A DNA stretch of 22,495 nucleotides from Bacteroides sp. CAG:1060 (GTDB lineage: Bacteria; Bacteroidota; Bacteroidia; Bacteroidales; UBA932). Location of the stretch: assembly GCA_000432655.1 (NCBI GenBank), contig HF986286.1, forward strand, positions 11,992 to 34,486, written 5' to 3'. Position numbers and translations under genes: made by a program. The notes under the pieces are model-generated. The model was given only the letters and a program-made list of their open reading frames with translations, did no database searches and was not told the DNA's origin. Of this stretch, positions 6,530-14,595 are shown piece by piece. Within the stretch, counting starts at the first letter, position 1. Each line of letters begins with the position of its first letter.

Positions 6530-7420
6530 CTAGAAATAATTGACGGTTTTCTGCTCAATTGCACTCACAAGGCTGTTTCCGAGACGGCTCACACCGAATC
6601 TGAAAAGATCCTTATTCAGCCACTCTTCTCCGAGGACAGAAGATACTATGTAATAGTAGCAAACAGCGTCCTTATCGGTAGAAATACCACCTGCGGCCTT
6701 GAAACCGACCTTCTTGCCGGTCTTAAGAGCGAACAGTCTGATGCACTCGCACATCACGTATGCGGCGGTAGGCGTAGCATTGACAGGCACCTTGCCGGTA
6801 GATGTCTTGATAAAGTCCGCACCTGCCTCCATAGCAAGGAATGAAGCCTCAGCCATCTTGGAAGGGCCAACAAGCAGACCGGTCTCAAGAATAACCTTCA
6901 GAACGACCTTGCGCCCCTGAGAAGCAGCCTCAGCGTCAATAGCCTCACGGATAGCTTTAATCTCTTCTGATGCAGCAGCCTCATCTCCGGCAAGGAAATG
7001 ATTGAGTGCAAGTACGATATCAACCTCATCCGCACCATTGCGCACTGCCAGCACACACTCCTGAACTTTCACCTCAAGAAAGCTCTGAGAAGAAGGGAAG
7101 CAGCCTGCCACGGTGGTCACGTGAAGTTCCGGGCTCACCCTCATATTCTTCACCACTGACGCAAAATTAGGATACACGCACACTGATGCAGGAAGCGGAT
7201 ATCCGGAGAATGTGTCCAATACCCCATTCGCCTTCTTTACAAGTGCTTCCACTGACTCGACAGTATCTTCCGGCTTGAGTGTCGTCAAATCCATCATGGA
7301 AAAACACTTCTTAAGAATGTCCGACGGACACTGCTCCGGCAGATTTTCTGCCACGGACTGAATTCTGGAGGCTATTTCCTCATCCCGAAGAACATAACCG
7401 TATTTATTCAACAAATTCAT
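6530..7420 (-). CDS. deoC: Deoxyribose-phosphate aldolase
   Basis: Class I aldolase that splits 2-deoxyribose 5-phosphate into acetaldehyde and glyceraldehyde 3-phosphate, the last step of deoxynucleoside breakdown in the cytosol. The 296 residues match the longer DeoC form. The Schiff-base lysine is Lys205 in ADFIKTSTGK. The proton-relay lysine is Lys241 in VGFKAAGG. Asp134 in EVDIV matches E. coli Asp102. The N-terminal 40 residues are an extension compared with short bacterial DeoC. It is the last gene of the ftsY-pheT-DUF4296-deoC unit, 5 bases after DUF4296, with a terminator behind it. No other deo gene is nearby, so its place here looks like a lineage-specific operon arrangement. Confidence 0.96.
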   Translation of the reverse strand: MNLLNKYGYVLRDEEIASRIQSVAENLPEQCPSDILKKCFSMMDLTTLKPEDTVESVEALVKKANGVLDTFSGYPLPASVCVYPNFASVVKNMRVSPELHVTTVAGCFPSSQSFLEVKVQECVLAVRNGADEVDIVLALNHFLAGDEAAASEEIKAIREAIDAEAASQGRKVVLKVILETGLLVGPSKMAEASFLAMEAGADFIKTSTGKVPVNATPTAAYVMCECIRLFALKTGKKVGFKAAGGISTDKDAVCYYYIVSSVLGEEWLNKDLFRFGVSRLGNSLVSAIEQKTVNYF

Positions 7421-7425
7421 ATCTC

Positions 7426-7965
7426 TTATTTTAAATCAATCGTTAATTTCTCCAACATCCGGTCCGCTGCAAGCACGGTATCCTTCTTCGTGGACAAGGT
7501 ATCCTTCATGGTGATGGTGGAATCAATCTTCCCGAAATACTCGGTTCCGACACCCTTCTGACTGAAATCCACAAACGTATAGTCCACTTTATTGTCTTCA
7601 TTCGTCTTGTCTATCTCGGCGTCTCTGATTATCTGCTTGGACATCTCATCGGCCATTTTATCCAGCCTGTCTGAAACTCTTTTGGTAAGATCGACAAATT
7701 TGCCCGTTTTACCAAGATAATATTTCAAACTTGCATCATAATCCTCAAATGTGCAATGATGCTTCTTGAACACCACATCATAATAGAGACTTGAGTCAGC
7801 CTTATCCCGACAATCCCCGTGATCCCTGAGCCACTGATCTGCGATAAACATGTCCACATACAAATCTTCCATCTTCTTTTCAGACAGCACCTTGCTACGC
7901 GAGCAGGAACATATCGAAAAGGCAATGAAAAGAAACAGGAACGTGTATCTCAGAGCCTTTCCCAT
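7426..7965 (-). CDS. DUF4296 domain lipoprotein
   Basis: The DUF4296 family is Bacteroidota-specific and of unknown function. The product has 179 residues. The signal MGKALRYTFLFLFIAFSICSC has a lipobox-like end at Cys21, so it should be lipidated. The domain begins with KVLSEKKMEDLYVDMFIADQW, the region I associate with this family, and continues through YYDVVFKKHHCTFEDYDASLKYY. The C-terminal 60 residues are polar and Thr/Asp-rich and probably extended. It begins one base after the pheT stop and ends 5 bases before deoC, so it is translationally linked to both. In many Bacteroidota, as I recall, this family sits beside dihydroorotase and the glycosyltransferase/DUF4199 pair. Here that pair is about 9 kb away. 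Confidence 0.85.
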   Translation of the reverse strand: MGKALRYTFLFLFIAFSICSCSRSKVLSEKKMEDLYVDMFIADQWLRDHGDCRDKADSSLYYDVVFKKHHCTFEDYDASLKYYLGKTGKFVDLTKRVSDRLDKMADEMSKQIIRDAEIDKTNEDNKVDYTFVDFSQKGVGTEYFGKIDSTITMKDTLSTKKDTVLAADRMLEKLTIDLK

Positions 7966-7966
7966 T

Positions 7967-10408
7967 CTACCTCAATTGTGCTCCGAAATCTTTCTGGAAG
8001 GTGGTCAGGAGTCTTTCCATCACGCGTTCCGTATCCTGATCGGTAAGGGTTTTGTCAGTGTCCTGAATCACGAAACTCAAGGCATACTGTTTCTTGCCTT
8101 CCGGAATCTTGTCACCTCTGTACACGTCGAACAGGCCGACCTGCCTGAGAAGTTTTTTGGCCTGTTTGAAAGCCGCAGCGCGAAGGTCAGCATAACTTAC
8201 GCTCTCGTCAAGAAGGAGCGCCAGATCACGCCTTACAGACGGGAACTTAGGCAGTTCAGTAAATGCAACCTTGTCCCGCTTTATAAGATCGAAGAGAACC
8301 TGCCAGTTGATTTCAGCAGCAAACACCGGTTGCTTGATGCCGAACCTGCGGGCAAGCGCCGGAGAGACTGTACCCATTGATACAAGCTGCGCTCCGCTTC
8401 CAGGGAGCTTGTAAGTTGTCCCCTCCGAGAAAACATCTGAAGGTGCAGCTTCCGACCAAAGCTGATAAATATCAGCACCAAAACGCTTGAGCAGCAGTTC
8501 CACATATCCCTTCAGCTGGAAGAAATTGCTCTTGCCAGGCTCGAGACGCCATGATTTTTCCGGGGTTCCGGTAATCATAAGAAGGAAGCACTGGTGCTCT
8601 TCATACCCCTCAAGAGTCTCGGATGTCTTCTCCGTCAACCTTTTGTACACGCTGCCATACTCGAACACTCTCATGGACGAGAACTGTCGGTTGAGGTTAT
8701 AAGCCACAACCTCAAGCCCGCCAGGTATAAGGCTCTGACGCATTACGTTCAAATCCTGGCTGAGTGGATTGACAATCCTTACGCAGTTCTCCGCAGGGAA
8801 AGCCTTAAGCGAAGAATAGTAGTCCGCCTTGGTAAGGGAATTATTCATGATTTCCACAAACCCGTTAGCAGCCAAGAAGTTGGAAATACTGTTACGAACA
8901 GCTTCCGGCTCCGGCTTCGGAGTGGCGTTGACCGACATCTTCATGTGCTTCGGAAGAGGTATATTGTTGTACCCATAGATACGAAGCAGTTCCTCCACCA
9001 CATCGCACTCCCGGCTGACATCCACCATATATGTAGGAGCGGCTACGACAGCACCCCCATCACGCCTACTGGCAAACTCATAGTCAAGATACTCAAGAAT
9101 TTTTTCTATGGTATCATGACCTATCTTGCACCCCGCGAACTCTTCGATACGGTTGTAATCAAGATCTATCCGCTTACGCTCAATCGGAGAAGGATAACTC
9201 TCCCGGACTGTCCCGACAACTTCCCCGCCGGCACACTGCTGAATCAGAGTAACGGCCCTTTTGAGCGCGTAGATACAAATCTGCGGATCACATCCTCTCT
9301 CATATCTGAACGATGCGTCGGTCTGGAGGGTCTGGCTCTTGGCTGTCTTACGCACTGATGCAGGGTCAAAATATGCACTTTCCACAAATACATTGACCGT
9401 GCTCTCGCTCACACCGCTTTCCTCGCCACCCAAAACACCGGCAATGCACATAGGGCCCTCAGCATTGGCAATAACCATATCGTGTTCGCCGAGCTTGCGG
9501 TCCACACCGTCAAGAGTCCTTATCGGCTCATCCTTATGAGCGCGTCTTACTATCACCTTGCCTCCGGCAATCTTGTCCGCATCGAAGGTGTGAAGCGGCT
9601 GACCGAGCTCGAAAAGAACGAAATTGGACACGTCCACGATATTGTCCTTAGGATTGACTCCGATACTGCGAAGCCTGTCCTGAAGCCATTCCGGTGACGG
9701 TCCTACCTTTACTCCCTTTATGGTGATTCCGCAATAGTGCGGAGCCCCTGCAACATCCTGAACCTCTACTTCCAATCCTTCTCCGGCACCCTCTTCAAAA
9801 GAGCTCACGTCCGGACGAACCAGTTCGCAAGGGATGCCGTTGAGCTTCAGGTAAGCATACAAATCACGGGCGACGCCCCAATGGGAGGCAGCATCCACAC
9901 GGTTGGCCGTAATCTCGTACTCAATCACAGCAGTGCTTTCAAGCCCCAGATACTCTTTCGCCGGAGTACCCGCTACGGCATCTGATGGAAGTACCATTAT
10001 ACCATCATGACTGGTTCCGATACCAAGCTCATCCTCGGCGCAAATCATACCGAAAGACTCTACGCCTCTGATCTTGGATTTCTTGATTTTGAAATCTCCC
10101 GGAAGGACCGTACCGATCTGGGCGAAAAGAACTTTCTGCCCCGCGGCTACATTCGGAGCTCCGCACACAACAGTAAGAGGCTCGCCCTCTCCCGTTGAAA
10201 CCTTGGTGATATGGAGATGATCCGAATCAGGATGCGCCTCACATTCAAGCACTTCCGCTACTACAACTCCGGCAAGACCGCCGGGCACACGCTCCTCTTC
10301 TTCTACTCCGTCAACTTCAATACCTATCGATGTCATCGCCTCTGCAATCTGCTGTACGGTAAGATCACATTTCAGGTATTCCTTGAGCCAATTGTAACTG
10401 AGTTTCAT
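7967..10408 (-). CDS. pheT: Phenylalanine--tRNA ligase beta subunit
   Basis: Beta subunit of the (alpha-beta)2 phenylalanyl-tRNA synthetase. It binds tRNA-Phe and carries the editing site. The 813 residues match the usual size. In order: the EMAP-II-like tRNA-binding domain (about 42-150, with the segment HPDSDHLHITKVSTG), the B3/4 editing domain (about 210-390), the B5 domain (about 405-475), the catalytic-like core, and the ferredoxin-fold anticodon-binding domain from about 715 to the end (FTELPKFPSVRRDLALLLDE). pheS is not in the window, so the two subunit genes are unlinked here, which is common in Bacteroidota. It starts 11 bases after the ftsY stop and ends one base before DUF4296. Confidence 0.98.
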   Translation of the reverse strand: MKLSYNWLKEYLKCDLTVQQIAEAMTSIGIEVDGVEEEERVPGGLAGVVVAEVLECEAHPDSDHLHITKVSTGEGEPLTVVCGAPNVAAGQKVLFAQIGTVLPGDFKIKKSKIRGVESFGMICAEDELGIGTSHDGIMVLPSDAVAGTPAKEYLGLESTAVIEYEITANRVDAASHWGVARDLYAYLKLNGIPCELVRPDVSSFEEGAGEGLEVEVQDVAGAPHYCGITIKGVKVGPSPEWLQDRLRSIGVNPKDNIVDVSNFVLFELGQPLHTFDADKIAGGKVIVRRAHKDEPIRTLDGVDRKLGEHDMVIANAEGPMCIAGVLGGEESGVSESTVNVFVESAYFDPASVRKTAKSQTLQTDASFRYERGCDPQICIYALKRAVTLIQQCAGGEVVGTVRESYPSPIERKRIDLDYNRIEEFAGCKIGHDTIEKILEYLDYEFASRRDGGAVVAAPTYMVDVSRECDVVEELLRIYGYNNIPLPKHMKMSVNATPKPEPEAVRNSISNFLAANGFVEIMNNSLTKADYYSSLKAFPAENCVRIVNPLSQDLNVMRQSLIPGGLEVVAYNLNRQFSSMRVFEYGSVYKRLTEKTSETLEGYEEHQCFLLMITGTPEKSWRLEPGKSNFFQLKGYVELLLKRFGADIYQLWSEAAPSDVFSEGTTYKLPGSGAQLVSMGTVSPALARRFGIKQPVFAAEINWQVLFDLIKRDKVAFTELPKFPSVRRDLALLLDESVSYADLRAAAFKQAKKLLRQVGLFDVYRGDKIPEGKKQYALSFVIQDTDKTLTDQDTERVMERLLTTFQKDFGAQLR

Positions 10409-10419
10409 ATTTCTATTTT

Positions 10420-11304
10420 TTACTTCAAATCATCCGGAGAGAACAACTTCTCTACAAATTCGTTTTTGTCAAACACTTTCAAGTCTCCAATTCCCTCTCC
10501 CACACCGATGAACTTCACCGGAATATGGAACTGGTCAGAGACTCCTACCACAACCCCGCCTTTTGCCGTACCGTCAAGCTTGGTAAGTACGAGCGAACTG
10601 ATATCGGTGGCCCGGGAGAATTCCTTGGCCTGCTGGAAAGCATTCTGCCCGGTGGAGGCGTCCAGAATCAGCATTACGTCATGTGGGGCATCAGGAATCA
10701 CCTTACGCATCACATTGCGTATCTTGGTAAGCTCGTTCATCAAATCGACACGATTGTGAAGACGCCCCGCCGTATCGACGATAACCACGTCTGCACCTCG
10801 GGAAACAGCCGCCTTCACGGTATCAAACGCTACGGAGGCAGGGTCAGAGCCCATGGACTGTTTCACAATATCCACCCCCGCTCTCTCGGCCCAGATAGTG
10901 AGCTGATCCACCGCAGCAGCCCTGAACGTATCCGCAGCACCGAGAATCACTTTCTTTCCCTGAGCCTTGAAATATGCGGCCATTTTGCCAATGGTGGTAG
11001 TCTTTCCGACTCCATTGACTCCTACGACAAGAATCACATAGGGCTTTTTCTCAAAGTCAAAAAGCTGCTCCGGCTCATCCACAAGCTTGCTTATCTCATC
11101 ACGGAGCAGGGACACAAGCTCGTCTTGTGACATATACTTGTCCTTTGACACCCTTTCTTCAAGATTGTCAATAATCTTGAGTGTGGTGTCCACACCCATA
11201 TCCGACTCAACCAAAGCCTCTTCGATGGCGTCAAGGGTATTGTCATCCACTCTTGACCGTCCCACCACGGCTCGTGTAATTCTCTGAAAGAAACTAATCG
11301 CCAT
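10420..11304 (-). CDS. ftsY: Signal recognition particle receptor FtsY
   Basis: SRP receptor GTPase that docks ribosome-nascent-chain complexes at the inner membrane. From the ATG at 11304 it has 294 residues: an amphipathic start (MAISFFQRITRAVVG), the N domain to about 80, then the G domain. The P-loop GVNGVGKTT is at 95-103, DTFRAAA at 125-131, DTAGR at 177-181 and TKLDG at 241-245, closing with GVGEGIGDLKVFD. The long acidic A domain of E. coli FtsY is absent, as in many Bacteroidota. A reading frame upstream would add 20 residues but lies over the promoter box, so it is rejected. The promoter is so close that the message may be leaderless or nearly so. First gene of the operon with pheT, DUF4296 and deoC. 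Confidence 0.97.
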   Translation of the reverse strand: MAISFFQRITRAVVGRSRVDDNTLDAIEEALVESDMGVDTTLKIIDNLEERVSKDKYMSQDELVSLLRDEISKLVDEPEQLFDFEKKPYVILVVGVNGVGKTTTIGKMAAYFKAQGKKVILGAADTFRAAAVDQLTIWAERAGVDIVKQSMGSDPASVAFDTVKAAVSRGADVVIVDTAGRLHNRVDLMNELTKIRNVMRKVIPDAPHDVMLILDASTGQNAFQQAKEFSRATDISSLVLTKLDGTAKGGVVVGVSDQFHIPVKFIGVGEGIGDLKVFDKNEFVEKLFSPDDLK

Positions 11305-11310
11305 ATCGTG

Positions 11311-11318
11311 CAAATATA
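11311..11318 (-). promoter_or_regulatory. -7 promoter box for the ftsY operon
   Basis: The minus strand reads TATATTTG, an exact match to TAnnTTTG, only six bases before the ftsY ATG. The T-run of the upstream terminator lies just behind it, so terminator and promoter are nearly fused. No well-spaced TTTG is present. Confidence 0.6.
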
Positions 11319-11332
11319 CGAAATAATAACGA

Positions 11333-11359
11333 CAAAAAAGGTCCTGATAATCAGGACCT
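11333..11359 (-). terminator. Rho-independent terminator of rpmB-rpmG-DUF4295
   Basis: On the minus strand AGGTCCTGA pairs perfectly with TCAGGACCT (9 bp, 3-base loop) and is followed by a run of six T. This is the clearest intrinsic terminator in the window and starts 23 bases after the DUF4295 stop. Confidence 0.92.
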
Positions 11360-11382
11360 CTCAAAATATCTTTCTACCCGGA

Positions 11383-11544
11383 TTATTTCTTGTCCGCGAA
11401 GAATTCCTTAGCTTTATCCGCCTCTACGAGACGCTCAGAGAAGACGTATGCGCCTGTCTTAGGCGACTTCTCCATACGGATGCACTTGACCATGCTCTTG
11501 GCACCGGCCTTTGCTGCGAAGGTTGCGACTGCTTTCTTTGCCAT
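11383..11544 (-). CDS. DUF4295 family small protein
   Basis: A 53-residue basic protein that begins MAKKAVATFAAKAGAKSMVK and ends with EFFADKK. It matches the DUF4295 family, which is confined to Bacteroidota and nearly always follows rpmB and rpmG. It lies 19 bases after rpmG and just before a strong terminator, as the last gene of the ribosomal unit. The small size, the high lysine content and the fixed linkage suggest a ribosome-associated or lineage-specific ribosomal protein, but that is inference. The start ATG at 11544 is the only one that gives the family N-terminus. Confidence 0.93.
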   Translation of the reverse strand: MAKKAVATFAAKAGAKSMVKCIRMEKSPKTGAYVFSERLVEADKAKEFFADKK

Positions 11545-11563
11545 AACTTAAACTCCTCTGAAA

Positions 11564-11752
11564 TTATTTAATCTCACGATGAACAGTTACCTTGTGAAGG
11601 TATGGGTTATACTTCTTGCGCTCAAGGCGGTCCGGAGTATTCTTCTTGTTCTTGGTAGTAACGTAACGAGACATTCCCGGAACACCGCTTGCTTTCTGCT
11701 CGGTGCACTCAAGAATGACCTGCACCCTGTTTCCTTTTGATTTCTTTGCCAT
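11564..11752 (-). CDS. rpmG: 50S ribosomal protein L33
   Basis: L33 of the large subunit, near the E site. It has 62 residues, beginning [20 protein letters not shown] and containing [21 protein letters not shown], then a Tyr-Asn-Pro segment and a basic end. Only one Cys (residue 16) is present, so this is the zinc-free form and cannot make the four-Cys ribbon. The middle gene of rpmB-rpmG-DUF4295, with 11 bases to rpmB and 19 to DUF4295. Confidence 0.97.
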   Translation of the reverse strand: MAKKSKGNRVQVILECTEQKASGVPGMSRYVTTKNKKNTPDRLERKKYNPYLHKVTVHREIK

Positions 11753-11763
11753 AACGATAAAAA

Positions 11764-12006
11764 TTAAACAAGGTTAATCAATCCTTTTTTCTGAGCATCG
11801 CGAAGTGTAGCCTCAAGGCCATTCTTCTCGATAATTCTCATACCCTTGCAAGAAACTTTAAGGGTGACGAACCTCTGCTCTTCCTCGCTCCAGAAACGTT
11901 TGTTCTTGAGGTTGAGAGAGAAGTCGCGCTTGGTGCGCAACTTGGAATGGGCAACATTATTGCCTTTCATTCTCTTTCTTCCGGTTACTTGACAAACTTT
12001 TGCCAT
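11764..12006 (-). CDS. rpmB: 50S ribosomal protein L28
   Basis: L28 of the large subunit. The 80 residues start [21 protein letters not shown], the typical L28 opening, followed by [18 protein letters not shown] and a C-terminal helix region ([15 protein letters not shown]). There is one Cys near the start and no full zinc ribbon. It is the first gene of rpmB-rpmG-DUF4295, behind its own promoter in the gap after lepB. Confidence 0.97.
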   Translation of the reverse strand: MAKVCQVTGRKRMKGNNVAHSKLRTKRDFSLNLKNKRFWSEEEQRFVTLKVSCKGMRIIEKNGLEATLRDAQKKGLINLV

Positions 12007-12042
12007 AACTATTTTTTATTTTTTAATTCTTACAACGGGCTG

Positions 12043-12073
12043 CAAATATCGTGATAATTTTCTGATTTCCAAA
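12043..12073 (-). promoter_or_regulatory. Promoter for rpmB-rpmG-DUF4295
   Basis: The minus strand reads TTTG (12070-12073), 19 bases, then GATATTTG (12043-12050), one mismatch from the -7 consensus. The leader to the rpmB ATG is about 30 bases and very A/T-rich, as is usual for highly expressed Bacteroidota genes. Confidence 0.75.
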
Positions 12074-12081
12074 ATGGTAAC

Positions 12082-13389
12082 CTATACAAATTTCAAGAAT
12101 CTGCGCCATCTGATATTATTGGGAAAGCTCTTTCCCTTATCTGTAGAGAGCCATATCAAGGCAGGTCTTCCGACTATGTGATCTTCAGGGACGAAGCCCC
12201 AGTATCGCGAATCGAGAGAGTTGTGCCTGTTGTCTCCCATCATAAAATAATAATCCTGCTTGAATGTATATTCTCCGTCTTTAAGCGCCTGCTGCAAATC
12301 CGAATGCTCGTAAGCAGTGATTATGCGCTCGTAAAGAGGCAGATTATCCACGGTAATCTTAACCGTAGCACCTTTGGCAGGTATCCATAGAGGGCCGAAG
12401 AAATCCCTTGTCCAGCCGGAATCTTCCGTAAAAGGAAAAATCTCACGAGATACGCTCGCCGCATCTCTTTCGAGGTTGTCTGACACATTCACCACATTCG
12501 GCAGTTCCTTTACTTTTTCAAGCATCTCGGCTGTGAGTATCATTGCCGGATATCCTGGCAACGAAGGATCAAAGTAAATTTCCGAAGGGTTGAGTCCCAG
12601 CTGCTCCACTGTCTTGGAATTGATCCGCTGACCGTTGGTCACGACCTTGTAAGACAACTGGATACCTGGTTCGACTTCCTCTTTCCGACCGTTTATCCAC
12701 ACCATTCCATCTTTTATCTCCAGCGTATCGCCCGGAAGTGCCACGCACCTTTTCACGTAGTGGTCCTTCTTGTCCACGGGACGTACGACATACTCCCCGA
12801 GGGAAGCCACCTTGTCCTTTCCGAGTAACCTTACCAAAGCGTGATAGTCTTCGACCGGAGCTTTTCTGAGGACCGTGTCACCATTCGGAAACCCGAAAAC
12901 GACACAATCGCCCCGTCTGACATCACGAAACCCTTTCAGTCTTCTATAATCATTCTGAATCAAAGTCGAATAAGACTCTTTTCCAAAAATCTGGTTATGC
13001 GTGAAAGGAATGGTAAGAGGAGTCTGCGGAACACGCGGACCGTAGGCCAGTTTGCTGACAAAAAGATGATCCCCGGTATAGAGGGTCCTCTCCATTGATG
13101 AGGAAGGAATTTTAAAAGCCTGGAAGAAGAAAATGTTGATGAAAGTAACGAAAATCACAGCGAATATGATGGCATCAAGCCACTCGTTCCAAGCACTGTG
13201 CTTCTCCCCTTCCTTGTAACGTTTCTTCCAGAAGTTCCAATGAACCTTCTTGCTGATGAAAATGTCAAAAATGACAATCAGTCCGAAAAGCCACCAGAAG
13301 TTTCCAAGCCATATCACCCACGCTATATAGAGCAAAGTCCAAAAACCGAACTTTGTCCATCTGTTGCGGGTAAATTCCTTCAGGCTCAC
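12082..13389 (-). CDS. lepB: Signal peptidase I
   Basis: Membrane serine protease of the S26 family that removes signal peptides from exported proteins. It has 435 residues. Hydrophobic segments lie at about 14-46 and 71-93, longer than the single anchor of many bacteria. The catalytic serine is Ser98 in IPSSSM and the general-base lysine is Lys213 in [11 protein letters not shown]. Conserved boxes RRGDCVVF (about 158-165) and [15 protein letters not shown] (near 385-400) are intact. The long stretch between Lys213 and the MGDN box (about 165 residues) is typical of Bacteroidota LepB. It lies 6 bases after rplT, so it is likely co-transcribed with thrS-infC-rpmI-rplT. No clear terminator follows. 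The rpmB promoter starts within the next 40 bases. Confidence 0.96.
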   Translation of the reverse strand: MSLKEFTRNRWTKFGFWTLLYIAWVIWLGNFWWLFGLIVIFDIFISKKVHWNFWKKRYKEGEKHSAWNEWLDAIIFAVIFVTFINIFFFQAFKIPSSSMERTLYTGDHLFVSKLAYGPRVPQTPLTIPFTHNQIFGKESYSTLIQNDYRRLKGFRDVRRGDCVVFGFPNGDTVLRKAPVEDYHALVRLLGKDKVASLGEYVVRPVDKKDHYVKRCVALPGDTLEIKDGMVWINGRKEEVEPGIQLSYKVVTNGQRINSKTVEQLGLNPSEIYFDPSLPGYPAMILTAEMLEKVKELPNVVNVSDNLERDAASVSREIFPFTEDSGWTRDFFGPLWIPAKGATVKITVDNLPLYERIITAYEHSDLQQALKDGEYTFKQDYYFMMGDNRHNSLDSRYWGFVPEDHIVGRPALIWLSTDKGKSFPNNIRWRRFLKFV

Positions 13390-13395
13390 TTCAAA

Positions 13396-13740
13396 CTATT
13401 TTACAGAGTTGATAATAGCTTCGAATGCCTGCGGATTGTTCATAGCGAGGTCAGCAAGAACTTTGCGGTTGAGACCGATGTTCTGTGCGTTCAACTTGCC
13501 CATGAACTGAGAATAAGACATACCGTACTGGCGTGCGGCTGCATTGATTCTCTGAATCCAGAGAGCGCGGAAATTGCGCTTCTTGGCCCTACGGTCACGG
13601 TATGCATATGTCAAACCTTTCTCGTAGGTGTTCTTTGCTACTGTCCAAACGTTCTTTCTTGAAAGAAAATTACCGCGGGTTCTCTTAAGAATCTTCTTGC
13701 GGCGTGCCCTTGAGGCTACTGAGTTGACTGATCTTGGCAT
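13396..13740 (-). CDS. rplT: 50S ribosomal protein L20
   Basis: L20, an early assembly protein that binds 23S rRNA. It has 114 residues, starting [20 protein letters not shown], with [20 protein letters not shown] in the middle and an all-helical C-terminal part ([19 protein letters not shown]). In E. coli, L20 represses the rpmI-rplT part of this operon by binding its message. No equivalent structure could be assigned here with confidence. It lies 12 bases after rpmI. Confidence 0.98.
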   Translation of the reverse strand: MPRSVNSVASRARRKKILKRTRGNFLSRKNVWTVAKNTYEKGLTYAYRDRRAKKRNFRALWIQRINAAARQYGMSYSQFMGKLNAQNIGLNRKVLADLAMNNPQAFEAIINSVK

Positions 13741-13752
13741 AATTCAATACTT

Positions 13753-13947
13753 TTAGAGAACCAACAATTCTTTAACCCTTGCAACGTCAACCTTCTCAAT
13801 AAGCGCAAAATGATCAAGGTTTCTCTTGCGTTTCTTGGTCTTCTTGGTGAGGATGTGGCTGTGGTAAGCATGCTTCCTCTTGATTTTTCCCGATCCGGTA
13901 AGCGTGAAACGCTTTTTGGCACCGGAATTGGTCTTAAGCTTTGCCAT
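13753..13947 (-). CDS. rpmI: 50S ribosomal protein L35
   Basis: L35 of the large subunit. It has 64 basic residues opening [20 protein letters not shown] and containing [20 protein letters not shown], which is diagnostic. It lies between infC (37-base gap) and rplT (12-base gap) in the conserved infC-rpmI-rplT order. The 37-base leader is A/T-rich and contains the small inverted repeat ATGTT-TATT-AACAT, which could be a weak regulatory hairpin. Confidence 0.97.
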   Translation of the reverse strand: MAKLKTNSGAKKRFTLTGSGKIKRKHAYHSHILTKKTKKRKRNLDHFALIEKVDVARVKELLVL

Positions 13948-13984
13948 TTTTTAAATAATTAAATGTTAATAAACATATGATCTC

Positions 13985-14581
13985 CTACTTTTTCTTGTTA
14001 GGAGCAATCATCATTGTCATGCGCTTGCCCTCAAGGACAGGCATATTTTCGGCGTGTCCCAGCTCTTCAAGCTCCACCGCAAATCTCAGCAGCTGCTTCT
14101 CGCCCTGATCCTTGAACATTATGGAGCGGCCTCTGAAGAAAATGGAGGCCTTCACCTTGGAGCCTTCCTGAAGGAACTCCTTGGCATGCTTGAGCTTGAA
14201 CATAAAGTCATGCTCATCGGTATTAGGTCCGAAACGTATCTCCTTGATAACCACCTTGGAGGCGTTGGACTTCATCTCCTTGGCCTTCTTCTTGCGCTGA
14301 TAGAGGAATTTCTGGTAATCGAGTATCTTACAAACCGGAGGATCAGCCTGTGCACTGATTTCCACCAGATCAAGTTCGAGTTCATCTGCCAGCTGGAGCG
14401 CTTTTGCAATAGGGTAAACACCCTGCTCCGGAATGTTGTCTCCCACAAGGCGCACCTGATGTGCAGTAATCTGCTCGTTTATGTTCAACTCATTCTCGTC
14501 GCGCTTCTGCGTCTGACGAGGGTCCGGCTTACGTCCGCCGGGCTTGAGGCCCGCAGGCCTCGGTTTGTAAGGTAATGCGAT
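13985..14581 (-). CDS. infC: Translation initiation factor IF-3, probable ATC start
   Basis: IF-3 binds the 30S subunit, blocks 50S joining and checks the start codon. The protein has about 198 residues, with a Pro/Gly/Lys-rich N-terminal tail of about 30. The N domain opens [17 protein letters not shown] and contains [17 protein letters not shown] linker rich in Lys follows, and then the C domain ([14 protein letters not shown] through [12 protein letters not shown]). No ATG, GTG or TTG lies in frame between the thrS stop and the conserved region. The frame reaches a TTG at 14617 only inside thrS. The best start is ATC at 14581-14579, 8 bases after a GGGAGG sequence. E. coli infC uses AUU, which IF-3 itself discriminates against, so autoregulation is plausible. 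ATT at 14599 is a second candidate without a suitable ribosome-binding site. Confidence 0.9.
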   Translation of the reverse strand: MALPYKPRPAGLKPGGRKPDPRQTQKRDENELNINEQITAHQVRLVGDNIPEQGVYPIAKALQLADELELDLVEISAQADPPVCKILDYQKFLYQRKKKAKEMKSNASKVVIKEIRFGPNTDEHDFMFKLKHAKEFLQEGSKVKASIFFRGRSIMFKDQGEKQLLRFAVELEELGHAENMPVLEGKRMTMMIAPNKKK

Positions 14582-14589
14582 AGTATTAT

Positions 14590-14595
14590 CCTCCC
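14590..14595 (-). promoter_or_regulatory. Shine-Dalgarno sequence that sets the infC start
   Basis: The minus strand reads GGGAGG. Its first base is the last base of the thrS stop codon, and it lies 8 bases before the ATC at 14581. Strong Shine-Dalgarno sequences are unusual in Bacteroidota, which makes this one informative for the start choice. Confidence 0.7.

Noticed and set aside
8594..9358. Plus-strand open frame of 254 codons
   Set aside because: It lies wholly antisense within pheT, whose domains are continuous across it.
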